NCBI GenBank assembly: GCA_012932295.1
Contig: JAAONU010000009.1
Span: 1,601,197 to 1,665,196, forward strand
Reading direction: 5' to 3'
Length of the DNA: 64,000 nucleotides
From: Cyclina sinensis
Taxonomy: Eukaryota; Mollusca; Bivalvia; Venerida; Veneridae
The position numbers and the translations under genes are program-made. The notes beneath the pieces were generated by a model, which was not told the DNA's origin, made no database searches, and saw nothing but the letters and a program-made list of their open reading frames with translations. The first letter of the stretch is position 1; every line of letters begins with the position of its first letter. Below are positions 45,008-59,100 of this stretch, one piece after another.

Positions 45008-46674
45008 CCAGGAGGCAACGAAGGCCCTATATCGCTCCCCCTGATTACCACCAGTTGAAACAACAAGGTCAATGAATGAATCAAGATAAGTTCAGCAAAT
45101 TTTGAAGTTAAATATGCATGCAAAGTCTAGTCCAAATTTCAAAGACACAGCTTCAAAAACAGTAATAAGGTCAATGTTAAAATATGCATGCTAAATTGTA
45201 AGAATAATTGAAATTTCTATCCTGAATCTGCAACAAGAAAAATAGGTTAGTAGGTCAAGGTCAATGTCAACTAAAGAAATAGTTGAAATCAGTATGCAAA
45301 CTTATAAATATAGATCAAGCTTCCATATTGTAGCTGCAAAAACAAGAAAGCAGGTCAAAGTCAATGTCGGTAAAGGTAAAAGTTGAAATCAATAAGCAAA
45401 ATTGTAAGTATAGTTCAAATTTCTATATTGTAGCTAGAAAAACAAGAATTTAAGTAGGTCAAGATAAAAGTAAAGGTTACATAAAGGTCAAGGACATGAA
45501 GGTTTCTTTAATAATATTAAGGGTATTACTTGTTTTTCTGTATAAGTCTATATAAATAAAGTGACCCCTGAGCAGCGTATTTTTTTTAACCCTAGGAAGA
45601 TTGAGCATTGTTTGTAAAAGTTAAATTTACAATGCTACATACCAAATAGTTGTCACAAGATTTTGTATTTTACATATATAGCACCTCTGTGGCTGAAACA
45701 ATTTTGACCCAAGGGACATAATTTGAACAATTTTTATTGAGGTCAACTACACAATGCTATATATACCAAATTTCTAGACTCTTGGCCATGAGGTAAGATA
45801 TTTTAATTTTTTCCTATATAACTTAAAGTAAATCGACTTACACACAGGCAGGGTAAATTTTTACCCCATTGACATAATTTTAACAAATGTTGTAGAGGTT
45901 CACAATTCAATGCTACATACCAAATCTTTAAACTCTGGGCCTAGTGGTTTTAGAGATTTTCAAAGATTTTCCTATTTAATTCAGTGTAAATCAACTGACC
46001 TCCCCACCCCCAACACTGGGGTCATAATCATTTTTGACCCTAGAAAAATAATGTTATCAATCTTTGTAAAGGTCAGCTATACCAAATATCTAAGGTCAAG
46101 GGCTTATGGATAATGAAAAGAAGATTTTCCCAGATTTCATATTTTACACATATATGATACCTCGAGCAGGGGCAATAACTAAGGGACATAAAATTAACAA
46201 TCTTGGTAGAGGTCAAACTACACAATGATACACAGCAAATTTCTAGACCATGCAGTTTCAGAGACAAAATTTTAAAAGTCTTTCCTATACAAGTCTATGC
46301 AAATCAAGTGACCCTTAAGGCTGAGTCAGTTTTGACCCCAGCGACTAATTTTAATAAATTTGGTAGATGTTCACCAGAGGTTGCTACATAACAAATCTTA
46401 AAGCTCTTTGCTTAGTGGTTGCTGACAAGATTTTAAAAGTGTTTTCACTTTTGTCACCATAGCAACCAGAGTTCTGCAATTAACCAGGTCCATAGGAATT
46501 AAAAACTTAAGTAGAACACCTCTGCAGGAACATCCATACAAGTTTCATCAACTTCCATCTAGAGGCTAAGTTGGAGCTGTAGTTTAACTGAAAAGTTGGC
46601 AACAAACAAACAAACAGACAACCAACAATGAACAATGTCCCATCACAATACCACTTTGTGCTCAGGTGAGCTAA
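45008..46674 (-). repeat. AGCTCACC-family element, long copy
   Basis: Left terminus GGCCCTATATCGCTCCCCTG and right terminus TTGTGCTCAGGTGAGCTAAA are those of the 22513-23793 element in reverse orientation. The interior has repeated 'AGGTCAAGGTCAATGTCAA' and 'CAATGCTACATACCAAAT' blocks. It has no coding frame. Confidence 0.75.
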
Positions 46675-46711
46675 AATCAAATGACAATGAAAATTAGCTT
46701 TTTTGAATAAC

Positions 46712-46717
46712 TTTATT
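46712..46717 (-). promoter_or_regulatory. Candidate ODAD4 polyadenylation signal
   Basis: AATAAA on the minus strand, about 450 bp past the proposed ODAD4 stop codon. No closer canonical hexamer was confirmed. Confidence 0.3.
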
Positions 46718-47168
46718 ATAAACAGTTTTATATTTAATTTTGTCTAATAAATTAGTAGTATCACAACATAGGTGTAAACTGTCTATGTACCAGTAAAATA
46801 TGTTAAAATTGAGTGTTTCACAATCGTATTTCATATAATAAAAACCAGAAGAAAAATTAGGCAGATCAATTGAATACAATTTCTAAATAAAATATACAGT
46901 GCGTAGAAGAATTTTTAAAAACACATATAAGCAGGAGTATGAGTGATTAATAAATGTAAAATTTTGCGTATTAATTCTATACTGTGTAGATAATTTTCTT
47001 AACTTTTAAGAAATTATTTCTTTAAAATGTTTAAATATGAACGTTGGTGTTTGGCTTTTGTGTCACAGAATTAGACATAAATGTTAGAACATGGGAACAT
47101 ATTATCCCTTATATCTGTCTTGTATCATAGTTTTTGTTCACAGATTCAGGAAACACATCTTGATTTTT

Positions 47169-50100
47169 CTATAGCATGGCTCCTCTAAATGCTTCAGGTA
47201 GTTTTTGTTCATGATACTGGACTATGTCCACACTCCATGCCTCTTTTCTATGCCGCTTCTTTTTGTCCTGAAATAAGGTGAAAATTATTCGATCAAATTG
47301 TGTCTAAAACGAATATACACAATGCATAATAAAACCATTAAGTGTATTCTACAAAATAGTCTTTGTTACTAGCATTTGTCAGTGTAGTAAGCATTGATAA
47401 CATTCACTCAGTCAGAATTGATGCAGCTGCTGAAATTGTATAGAAATCAATAACTCAGCTAGCAGAATGCTGACGATTACAAAAAATAAACCGTCAACTG
47501 GTTAAAAACATACTGCAATGTGATTGGGCAAAGTATAATTTTGACTTAAACTCATGTGCAATGTTTTAAATGCACATTTTTCCCCTCAAAATTAAAACAA
47601 AGTACTAGTATATACCATCATCGTCTGTTTGTTCTTTGTCTGTTGTCTGCTCTTTTTCTGTATCTGTCTGTTCTGTTGTTGTCTGTTGTCCACTATCACC
47701 TCCATCTAACGTTGTTGGTTCTGAAATTACAACAAACGGAAACATTTTAATTAAATTTAAGATAATTATGAAAAACCCATCTGCCACAGCTGTACAATAA
47801 TAAACAATATTACAACTAAATGATGCATCAGGCAAATGGTAAAAACTATTTATCTAAATATTAGTTAACAAATTAAAAATAAAACAGCAATTTACCTGAA
47901 ACTGAAAAAAAGTATTTTTATGTATTGTAATCTTCAAAAAATAAGATAAATATATTTAACAATTTTCACACTTGAAAGACACAGTTTTAAGGTCATTACT
48001 TGACCTTTTCAGAACACTGGACAGACACAAGAGTAATGACCATAAACCTAAAAGGGCTGAAGTCATTGCTTGCTATGTATAATCTGAGTAACCAATCACG
48101 GACAAACAACAACAACAAAACGAAAACAAGAAAGACATCTATATTAATTGAAGAATAAATTTACCGGTATTTTGCCAAAATAAAAAAAAGATAATATAAA
48201 TCGTGACATGACAAATCAACACAGTGGTCAAGTATTATGCAACGTGATAATTATCACGTGTCTTGAAATTACTTTTCTAACTGGCATTATTTTGCTTTCA
48301 AGACACATCAGGTAGTCATGACAACGACTGAGCAGCACTGAAATGATGATAAAAGTAAATGGTGATCAAAATTACATCATGCGGTGCTCACTCTCTTCAC
48401 TAAAGTTGTCAGTAGTTTTTCGTCAAACCACTTCCCGGCATTTTCTCTCTACCGTTCCATTTTTTGCAAGACAGATTTTCAGCATCTATATATCTAGGTA
48501 ATTGAATTTGCTATTAAGAAGAACTTGAACATCTTTAAAAGTATACTCATTTTGCGTTTTAAAAGACAAAAAGAAGTGGACGTCTTGCAGTGTATCTTAG
48601 ATTCTTCTTTCTATCTAACTTTCTGTCTTAATTTTTACAAGCAACCTTAGCAGATTTATCTCCTATCACAGAAAAATCATGTTTTATTTGGATATTCTAA
48701 GATTAATCAAATATATTTATAAAAAGGCCTTTATTATTATACCAGTTACTTAAACATTTTAAAACATCTAAGATGAGTTACTTCTGTTTTTGTTCATTCT
48801 AAATTCATATGAACATAATTTGGAAGATTTTTTTACACTGATAAAAAACGAATGGATGCAAACATTTCATACTAACACCTGCAGTCTGATGTTTGATAAA
48901 TTTTACATACAAATCAACTTGATCCATCTGTAATGGTATAAATTCTTTGACAAACATCAAAATTCTCTTAAATTTAGATACATACTGCAAGCTTAAAACT
49001 GGAGTTCTACTTAAAAGATTTGTTTTAGGTATTTGCTAGGTTGTGGGTGATTATTTTAGCGAGACACACACACAGAGGAGTTAAAATCAAATATTTCAAA
49101 TATCCTTGCAGTGCTTTTTAAGTAATTTAAATAAAAGTTTCTTTTAAAAGTACCTCTTCTGCTTAAGGTAGAGTAGAAAACATACATAATGGTTGCAAAA
49201 CATATTTTAAAATTAAACCTACACAATTTTCAATCTTATGTTACAAAAAGCACGTCAGAAAAAAATATGCCGTTAAAGATAATTATGAAATGGCAATACA
49301 AATGTCTGACTGCTGTTGCCAATTTTTTTTTTTTCAAAAACATCAATAAAGCCGCAAACTATTTACATCAAACTAACATTTTAACTCAAAGCTTATCAGC
49401 AATGTAAAATAATGAATAATGAAAACTTTTGTAAAAGAATACTGACCGACATATCAGATCAATGTTGAGTTAAGTGGAGGTTTTTATTTTAAGCGACGTT
49501 GAACTTCATCATGAGAGCTAAACATACCACGCCATGTCACTACAACTGCCTATTGTTACAAATTTTCAGAACAATTTAACTTTGTCAGAAAAGAATAAAA
49601 TTGGTATCAAAGATTTATAAGGGGTTGACTTTTTAAAATCATTTAAAAGGTAAAAATGTGAAACTTGACCACTTTGTTGATAATGTTGTGACACTGCCTA
49701 TATAACATTTTTAAATCTTAAATAATACAAATGATAATAAAAAATGGTATGGCTGCAAATAAAATACTGAATATATAACAATAATGAACAAAATTTCTTC
49801 TGAAACTTTAAAATACTATAATTAGCAAAAAATATTGTTATTTACATTAAACAATCAAACTTATATTTACACCATCTGAAAATTTAACTTTTATAGCAAA
49901 AGATATTTTTGTTTCGAAGATTTTATGTTTGATTTTATCAGCTGTCAAAGTGGTGGGAACTTTAAGCATGCTTAAATTGTCATGCTGGAGCAGCAGGTTT
50001 TAAGGACAGCCAGTAATTGATCACCTTCTTTTTTCTTCAATGTCCCCTGAATTCTAAAATAAGTAGACTTTTTTGGCGACGCTGGTCTTGTGGACAGCCA

Positions 50101-53100
50101 GTTCTTACATATGACACATACTGATAGCCCAGTGTCAAAACAAATTACAGTTTCACCATGATTTTGCACTGAGCCACCAATCTACGTAAAATTTGAACTA
50201 AGCTATTTTAAGCCAGGTAATCCAGGGAACTGTAAACACAAGTCCAGAAATACATCACAGCAGGTTCACTTCACTACATACAACAAAATATATATGAGCA
50301 AATGAAAATGAACATGCATTAAATTACAAACAACAAGTCATGCATATTGTGATAATGTAAAACAATACAAGGCTATATCATGCTGACAAAATATATATAA
50401 AGACTATAGGGTGTACTGAAGCCATGTTGGAAATGGAAAAAAATATCTACATGGTAAAATGTATAAGTTTATAATATAAATAAAAAGATCAAAGAGACAT
50501 TTCAAGTTAATTCTGAACTGTGCTGTTTTGTCCGTCCTTATATTTTGATGATTTTTAGAGCTAACTCCGTAATTTTATCTTGGCAAATAAAACACAATCT
50601 TTAACGGTTGTCATTGAGGGATATTATATCAGTTAAATAGAATGAAGTTTTTTAAAATGTTTAAAGACACTTTTTTCATATATTATCCATTTTCTTTGAC
50701 AGAGCACAAGCACTTTGGTTTTGAAAGTTACACCCTTAATAACACAGCAAATCAACATGCAATTACAATCAATGCAATAAACCCATCTTTCTTTTCTCAT
50801 TCAGTAATAACTAGAGTGCTTTTCAAGGACAGAAGTTACAGAAATATCATTCACTCAAAAATATTACAACAGTACACAATTCAAGGAAAAACAAAGGTCA
50901 AGGTCAAGAAAAATATAAATGCAAGAGTCGAGGTTATATTGGTTTAACCTGGTTCAGGAACTTCTTGTTCCTGTTGTTGTTGTTGCTCTTCAACTTCCTG
51001 TTTCTCAACCTCAATCTGAGGATCAGGTGATTTTGCAGATACTGCTTCTATAAGGATGACACATAAAAGTTCAAATGACAAAATTCAAATGACACAGTTC
51101 AAATGAAAAAGTAACAAAGCGAATGACAAACATTTCAATCCAGCTTTTCATTTTCAAAGAAAATAAAATGTTTGTTACTTTGTCACTCCCCAAAAAAGCT
51201 TAACTGACCCTCTAGAATAATGGTTACTTAATTCAAAATAATGCATTGCTGAATGTTAGAACACTTCTGGCGCATGATGCAACTCAGACATAATTTTTAA
51301 AGCTTTAAACATTATTATTGCATACTTCCTCCTACAATATGGAATCCTTCTTTAAGAATTACATTCAATCTGTATTTTATTTCTAAATATTTTGTTTTTA
51401 AGATATAAGAAAACTTTTCCAAAACATTCATCACTTTTTATGTCAATCCACTATTCAACTAATGCATTTTTGTCTTAACACTTTATGCATAAAGCAGAAA
51501 AATAGCAAAAACTGATGACAGGACACAGAAGTGTGGAATATATAAAGAATAGTTATGACAGATATAACAACATGATAAATCACATGGATTATAAAAAGAT
51601 CACACAATAATTAAAATCATACTGTCACATCAGGATAAGATGTGTAATATGAGAAGAAAAAAAAGGTAAAAGGTATGTCAGACAAATTATGAAATATACG
51701 TTGGTGATAAATGAATGTGGAAAAAATACAATGGCATAACCTGAGAATAATAAAGGGTATAGATCAAATAGTCAATTAGTGTTTACTGTGACAGCTCTTT
51801 CCTAGGGAGGAGAGCTTTTTATTATGGTTATTACCAGATTAACAGATTATTATTCAGATCTTTATCCAGAACCTGAAGATGGGGTGGGTGGGGGGCACCT
51901 TGGGTATGTTTTGAATATGACATTATGTACAACAGATATTCAACACCAAAAGGACTATTGTAAATAGCAACCCTAAGACAAGAAACTGGGGGTGGGGGGA
52001 AACATGTCCCCATGCCTCATCTGCCACTTGATCCAGGCCTGTGATAACAGCATTTTGTTTCCAGAAAAGTTTAAAAAAACAACTTTTCCTTCAATGTTAA
52101 CCAGGAATAAAATAAATGACAAGTTATTACATTTTCATCAATCAAACAGAGAAAAAAATGCATGCGTGATATGTTGTTTTGTAGTGTTTAAGTCTTTTGT
52201 ATCTGGAAAAAATACTAGGACAGAAGACGACCATATAAGTAGGAAATACTTGACTATATTAGCATGATGAACAGTTTAAGAGTGTCTGGGATTAAGGGAT
52301 TCAAACATTTAGGTTTTTACACATTTGCTACACATACGGAGGTAAAAATCTATAGCAGAGATTTACTTGTAACTTGCATAAATTTCTGTAAACAACAGGT
52401 TCCAATTTAGATCTGTAATAAACAGGCTTGTGCAAAACTGAAGCACAGAGGTTTGCACAATATGGTGCTATGCTTGTGGTACACTACTGTAACACTTGTA
52501 GCCTTATATATGTATATTATATAGAAGCATCAGTAAAACACAAGTTAGCACTTGTAGCTGACAATCAGGCATGCCCAAATGATTGCAGCTTAGAGTCCTG
52601 TTTATACCAATAGTGCACAGTCTGGTCCCTAACAAAACTGCACAATCAGAATTATGCCTATGAATGTGCGGGCTCAAAAATATCCCAAGCACACTTGCAT
52701 ATAGCCTACATACCTGAAGCAAATAGGCTTATGCATATATAAAGTACACATATGCCTAGACATATTATCTGGAGCACATTTGCATCTGAAACACTAAGCT
52801 TGTACATTCTGTATGTATTTTTTTCACAAACGTTTGTAGATATTTTCTGCACACATGCATGTACATATGTCACACACATACATATCAATAACACACAGGC
52901 TTTTACATTTGTATTAAACACAAGCCTGGGATATGTAGAATGAAATAATGAGCATATCTCTTGCACACAGACTTTTAAGTTTCTGAAGCAATCATTCTAG
53001 CTTTTATTTGCAGCCAATAGATTCTCACAAATATGTAGATCTTAGGTTTGTACATGTCTGTGGGAAAGAGTGTGGTTCACATCTGTGACACAAATTTGCA

Positions 53101-56100
53101 TGTATCTGAACCAAATAAGCTTGCACTACATATATTTACAATTACATACATACTTCCATAATAATATCTGTAGTGATCAATCTTATATTTTCTTTAGCAC
53201 TCAGACTTGGCCATATCTGTTGCATTTCTGCTCATATTATCTTTTGTGCACAATGTTGCACTGCACATATCTGTTACTCTCTGGCTTATATTTTCTCAAG
53301 AATACAGAGTTGTACGAATCTGTAACACTCAGGCTTATACCTTTTTTTGCTTAAAGACCTGTTTATTAGCAGCACTGCACATATCTGTTGCATTCATTCT
53401 TATATTTTCTTCTGCACACAGACTTGCACATATCTCTAGCACTAAGACATATTTCCTACATTTACCTATATGTAAATGTACCACTCAGCTTTATATGGTT
53501 TGTTCACATTCTTTCACCTATTTTTTTGCCCACAAGATGGTACATAACTTTCACAAACAGAACTGAACAGATCTATTGTAAACAGTTTCAGGTACAGCAC
53601 GTGTAAACAGTTTCAGGTACAGCACGTGTAAACAGTTTCAGGTACAGCACGAGTAAACAGTTTCAGGTACAGCATGTGTAAACAGTTTTAGGTACAGCAT
53701 GTGTAAACAGTTTCAGGTACAGCTCGTGTAAACAAGTTTGTACATCATTATACAAGTAAGTCTATACAGGCTTGTTCATATCTATAGCATAATAGCTTTA
53801 AAGAATCGAAAGCATAAGGCACTGTGCATATCTGTAAGACACACATATATATTTGCAGCAAATAAAGTGGTGCTTATCTTTTATGCACAAGCTTTAAAAT
53901 CTTTTCACAAAAGCTTTCACCTAGCAGAAGGAGATAAGATGAAAGTTTGCTTTTTATCTGTAGCACTATATTAGTATCTCTGTATAAAGGGTAAATGACA
54001 TCTGTAGCAAAAGGGTTTGTATATATATATGTAGCACAAATACATATCTTAACACATAAGAATTCACACATCTGTTGCACACAGATTACATACTACTTGT
54101 TAAAAGAATTCCAATTATCTGGAAAGCCACACACATATAAAAAAGGGAGTTAGGGTATACAATGTTGTCTACCTTGTTCCTTAGACTCATCTTCTGTCTC
54201 TTGTACTTGTGGTTCTTCTGTGTAATTTTAAAAAATGATATGAAGTCATATACTATGTAACAACAAAAATTATGATCTTACTAGCCAATGAAAACTGTCT
54301 AAATAATTCTTCTCATACATATTCATGTTACATAATACAATATGGTTCTGATATATCATACATAGACAATAGAAGGTTCATGGTATTTGAAATAATGAAA
54401 AGTAGAATGAAAGAACATGGTATCTTCAGAATTAGCCATGAATGAATATTATGAAGATTATTGTTGTCATAGCAACACATTGTTTGATATAGCTCTTCTA
54501 TATTTCTAGAAAATACAACAAATGAAAATGCAGAGATATATGAGAATGTTGTTCAAGAAAAGTTATCATAAAATTGTCATAGCAACAGAATAATTTAATG
54601 CAGCAAAATGGTATGTGATACTATAAGAAGTTGTATACTTGGAAAGCCACAAACTTTCAAGACAGAACAGATTCAGTACGGCATATCACAGCTCACAGTT
54701 TAATTCTATCAATATATAAATAAATTATCTGATAAAGGCTGAAAAAGGAATTAAACTGAAATAGAACTAGAGATGAAAACAGGTATAAACATATACATGC
54801 TTAGTTTAACCTAATTCAAATATTTACATTGAAATGAAAAGTGATAGATTCTATTTTTAGAAAATCTTTTTAATCTAACGGTCATCATTTATTGAAAGCT
54901 TTAAATCCTTTGAGCTGCAAAAGCCTGAACTAAAACTTTCACAATGCCAACAAAACACCATCACTTTATCACTTTTTTTAATTATGTAATTTAGACAATT
55001 ATACATAATTTAACATTCAGGTGTAATTGCCAAGTCGTTTTGAGATATTCTAAAACGTATTTTGATTAATCAAAACTTGCATTCACAAGAAGTTAAAAAA
55101 CAAAAATGAGATGTCAAACATTAATGTGAGTAAGTTTGTTTTTTAATAATAAAATGTTAGTTTTGTTTGAACTAAACTGCAAAAGAAAGTTAACAAAGTT
55201 AAAAAAACCCAGACATAAATGATTGGTTAATATTTTTAGCCTCAAACAATACAAAATGGTGGCATTATATATTGCTGTTATCCATCCATTGCCTGTAAAT
55301 TTCAAACATTGTAAATCTGTTAAAAAATGTCACATGATCTACTTAGAATCTATAAACCTTCAACTTCCTGTTTGATGGAGACAGACTTTTTTCTAGGAAC
55401 AGGTTCTGGTGTGGGTAGTTTCTCTGGTGATGGTGAAGTTACGTCTCCCTTTCCTGTTGTTTCTGTGGTTAAATGGCTTGTCATAGAGTGGGTATATTTA
55501 CAAGTAGCAAATACATAGTTAAATATAGTGTTTTCCCTGTATGAATTACATGTACAATCTAGATCTGGCATTTGTCTTTTATCAGAAATTTTCTTAATGA
55601 AATAAGCTGCCATTTCTATGAGAAATTATATCTCGATGAAAACATACATGTGATATCCCGGCGGGATTTAAGAAAGTCCCGTTATTCCACATCAATTCCA
55701 GCTGTCCCGGTATTAATTAAAAATTCCCGTGATTAAAATCAAGAAGAAAAAAATCTTTCATCTGCCGATGTCAATAACTTGCTCAGCTCCGGTTATGGGC
55801 GGAGCTTATCCTCGGAAACGGCGATCAATACATACTACCTTCAAAGCATTGACCAATCAGAGCGCATTTTACTACTTTTATTGCATTAATCCTGTGTTGA
55901 CACTTGATACACAATTAACACATTTAGCCATCAACGGGTGTTGAATTAGGTCAATATAATTCGATTAGGGATGTACACCCAGTAGAAAATTGTTGTGTAC
56001 AACTTAACAAATTAATTGAATACTTAATTTTAAAGGCAAACGGTTAAACATCAGTGCATTACTAGTGTTACTCTAACCTTTTAAACAGTGTAAGGAAATG

Positions 56101-59100
56101 ACTAAAATACTATTTGGTATTTTTGTTTTAATTCTCGGATTTATTTATAAGAAAAGGTCAAGTAGTTTTAAGACAAGCTTAACAAATTGTAGGAAACCAA
56201 TTTCAGCAAATATTTAGTTCATTAAACATAAGGCAGCGATTGAAAAACTCGGATAAATTCCGTTTGTCATATATTTCCGCGACCCCGCCGTAATTTAATA
56301 TTTATAGAAAACAGTGTCTTGGAGACTTTTTATATAGCAAACTTACAACATTCAATTGATTGGTTAAGATAAGTGTTCATTATTTAATTATAAATACCTG
56401 TTTTTCATTGAAAAAGTTTCCTTTTCTCTAAGACTTAAATATTTCTGTCGTGGTTACTTTTGAAAGCAACAATTATAATGAATCAACATAATTTACATCT
56501 TAAAATCGTTTGTACTTTTGTTAAAAAAATTCTGGTGAAACTAGAAACACATCCCAGACTTTTCACAAAATGGGATCTGTGTAACGACTTAAGTCCAAAA
56601 GCTAAAATTCAAAAGACAAAAAAAAATTCAATCATTAGTGGGAATCTGAATATAAATCGATAGGAAAGTGTGCTAAGGGAACAGATTATGCCTTTTGCAT
56701 GTGGTCCAACCTTTATGTATTAACAAAAAACACTTCATTAGTTTTCTTTTCTGTTCTTCTTGTCTTTCTTTTTGCGAAAACAAGTCAATAAAAAAATTCC
56801 AGTTTTCAAGCTAAAAATCCAGCTGAAAATCCAGTTGTGAGTTACCAAAGTTATCACATGTATGTGAAAATAACGATTTTAAGTATATTAAATTTATGTA
56901 TGTTAACTTTAGGTGCACAAAACAGTTGACAGCCACACATTCCAAAAATTCCTGCAAGTTTAAAGTAATTTTATAACTGCTTCATACTGAAATGTATCTG
57001 ATACAAGAATTCAATATATAATTTGATTTCAAAGTTTCTTTAGCATGACAAACTGAATTTGCTTTTTCAACTGGGTTCACACTTATTTGGCTTCTGAACT
57101 TTCTTAGGTGTATCATCTCATATACATATATATAAGGACTGCTTCATTAACTTTGGATCAACTTTTATCGACAACCTTCTTGCCTTTTGTTATTCACAGA
57201 TGTTTCTGTATGATAAAAGTTTGGTTCAACCTTGTCTTTGAATGGAAAAGATCTATGCTAATAATCATTCCAGTTCTTTGATGGTTGAAATTAAATTTTG
57301 TCCAGTGGCATTGCAGTATTCTTCAAATTTAATGACATGTATATTTGGGTCAGTCAGCACTCACCTTAACTCAGTCAATCGATCAATACAAGTCAGTTGA
57401 CAAAACACTGTTTTAACCACCGGAGACTTTTTTATTGGTATGTATGCATACAAAATAAAATTGGCTGCATGACTTTGCATGGCATGAACAACATATCATT
57501 AGTGCATATTAATGAACATAACCTATATAAAAAAAATTGAACATACTAAGTCGAACAGTAAGACCAGTCCAAAAAAAAGGTCTTTTAAAAGGACTGGTCT
57601 TCACAGTGGATTTTTTTTGTTCTAAATTTCAGACTTAGTTCTTTCAAATGGCTGACTTCTCACTGAAATAATTACTGTTGTCTTAATAGCAGAACTTTAT
57701 TGTACAAACTTTATTGTACAAACTTAGTCTAACAATTTGTTAATACCAAATTACACTTATATTTATCATAATAAATAAATTATGACGCAGCAGAACAAGC
57801 TTTCTCCACCCAAAAAGGAGAAAAAATATTGTGATATATAACCTGAAAGTCAGTTAATGTCATGACTGAGTTGAAATGTTTTCTTTCTAACATAAATGTA
57901 TCAGGAACATGTTTATTCTTTAAGCATGTGAGGAAAAGGGGAAAGTATAATTATAACGGTTTAAAATTTCTTGTTGAAAAATTGTAATATAGTCACCCAC
58001 CTCAAGTCAGTCCCATTTCCAATATGGAACATATTTTTAAAAAAAAACATGTGATTATATAATTACTGCTACATCGTATTACTACATTTTAAAGGTTTGC
58101 ATGTTCAGGTATTTAAAAAAAAAAAAAACATTTCAGTAGAATGTTGACCAGAACAGAAATGGGAACCCTTTCCCTGCAAAGAAATTGTTAGTATGAACTA
58201 TATACTACTCAAGATTTCAATAAAAATAACGAAAATGAGAAAAATGTTAGTGAAAAGAACCAAACTGTCCATGCATACATGGATATATCTAGGTACACAA
58301 GATATAGTAATGGTAAGTTATTGTGGACAATATGAAATACAATATGACATGACTGAAAAATGCAACTATTAGGTGACAATTTGGATGACCCCAAAATACC
58401 AAATCAGAATGAATATAAGACATTCAGAGAAAATACAAAAATATACAGGGAAAGTCACAATGATTTTACCTTTATCTGTCTCAAAATCTTCTTCATATTT
58501 TTCTGTTGATTTTATCAATATATCACATGAAACACACTTTTGATAAAATGCTGTGTACTGGTAATTTGTTGATTTTATCCTGTCACTAATAATTTCTTAC
58601 CAATAACAAGGTACCATTAATTTTACTTTATCTATGGCAGTTAGTCACATGACCTTGATACACGGTTAACTGATCATGTGATCAGCCAGACTACTTTTGA
58701 TCAAACTTTTATTGATGTAGCACTTGCGTTTTATTTTTTGTCTGTAAAAAGCAAAAGAAATAATGTGACAGGATAAATACAACGATCAGTGAGAGTCGTG
58801 GATGGGAAAAGTTTATCTGCGCCTGCTCTGAAATTTATCGGGTTCACCTTTGGCTCACCAGATTAATTCCTTCATTGCCATACAAACTTTCTCCATCCAT
58901 GACACCAACCTCTTATTCTCTAAGTTAACCGTTCACATAAAAATATTCATGCAGGTGTAACATAAAAAAAAATAAGTAATTCAATTCTGATAACAAGTAA
59001 CAAAAACAGTGTTAAACCATAGTCGTTTAAAACTCTTGGAGGTAAAAATCCACTAAAATGCAATGTGCTGCCATAAATTTCTTATTTCTTTAATGTATGA

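Noticed and set aside
49972..50169. Possible ODAD4 cassette exon (minus-strand open frame with several Cys)
   Set aside because: No acceptor/donor pair in phase 1-1 was found and the composition is unlike the acidic tail; duplicated TGGCTGTCC words suggest repeat DNA.
50642..50947. 101-codon plus-strand open frame beside ODAD4 exon 10
   Set aside because: Low-complexity AT-rich sequence without domain or conserved motif; it lies in the intron of the minus-strand gene.
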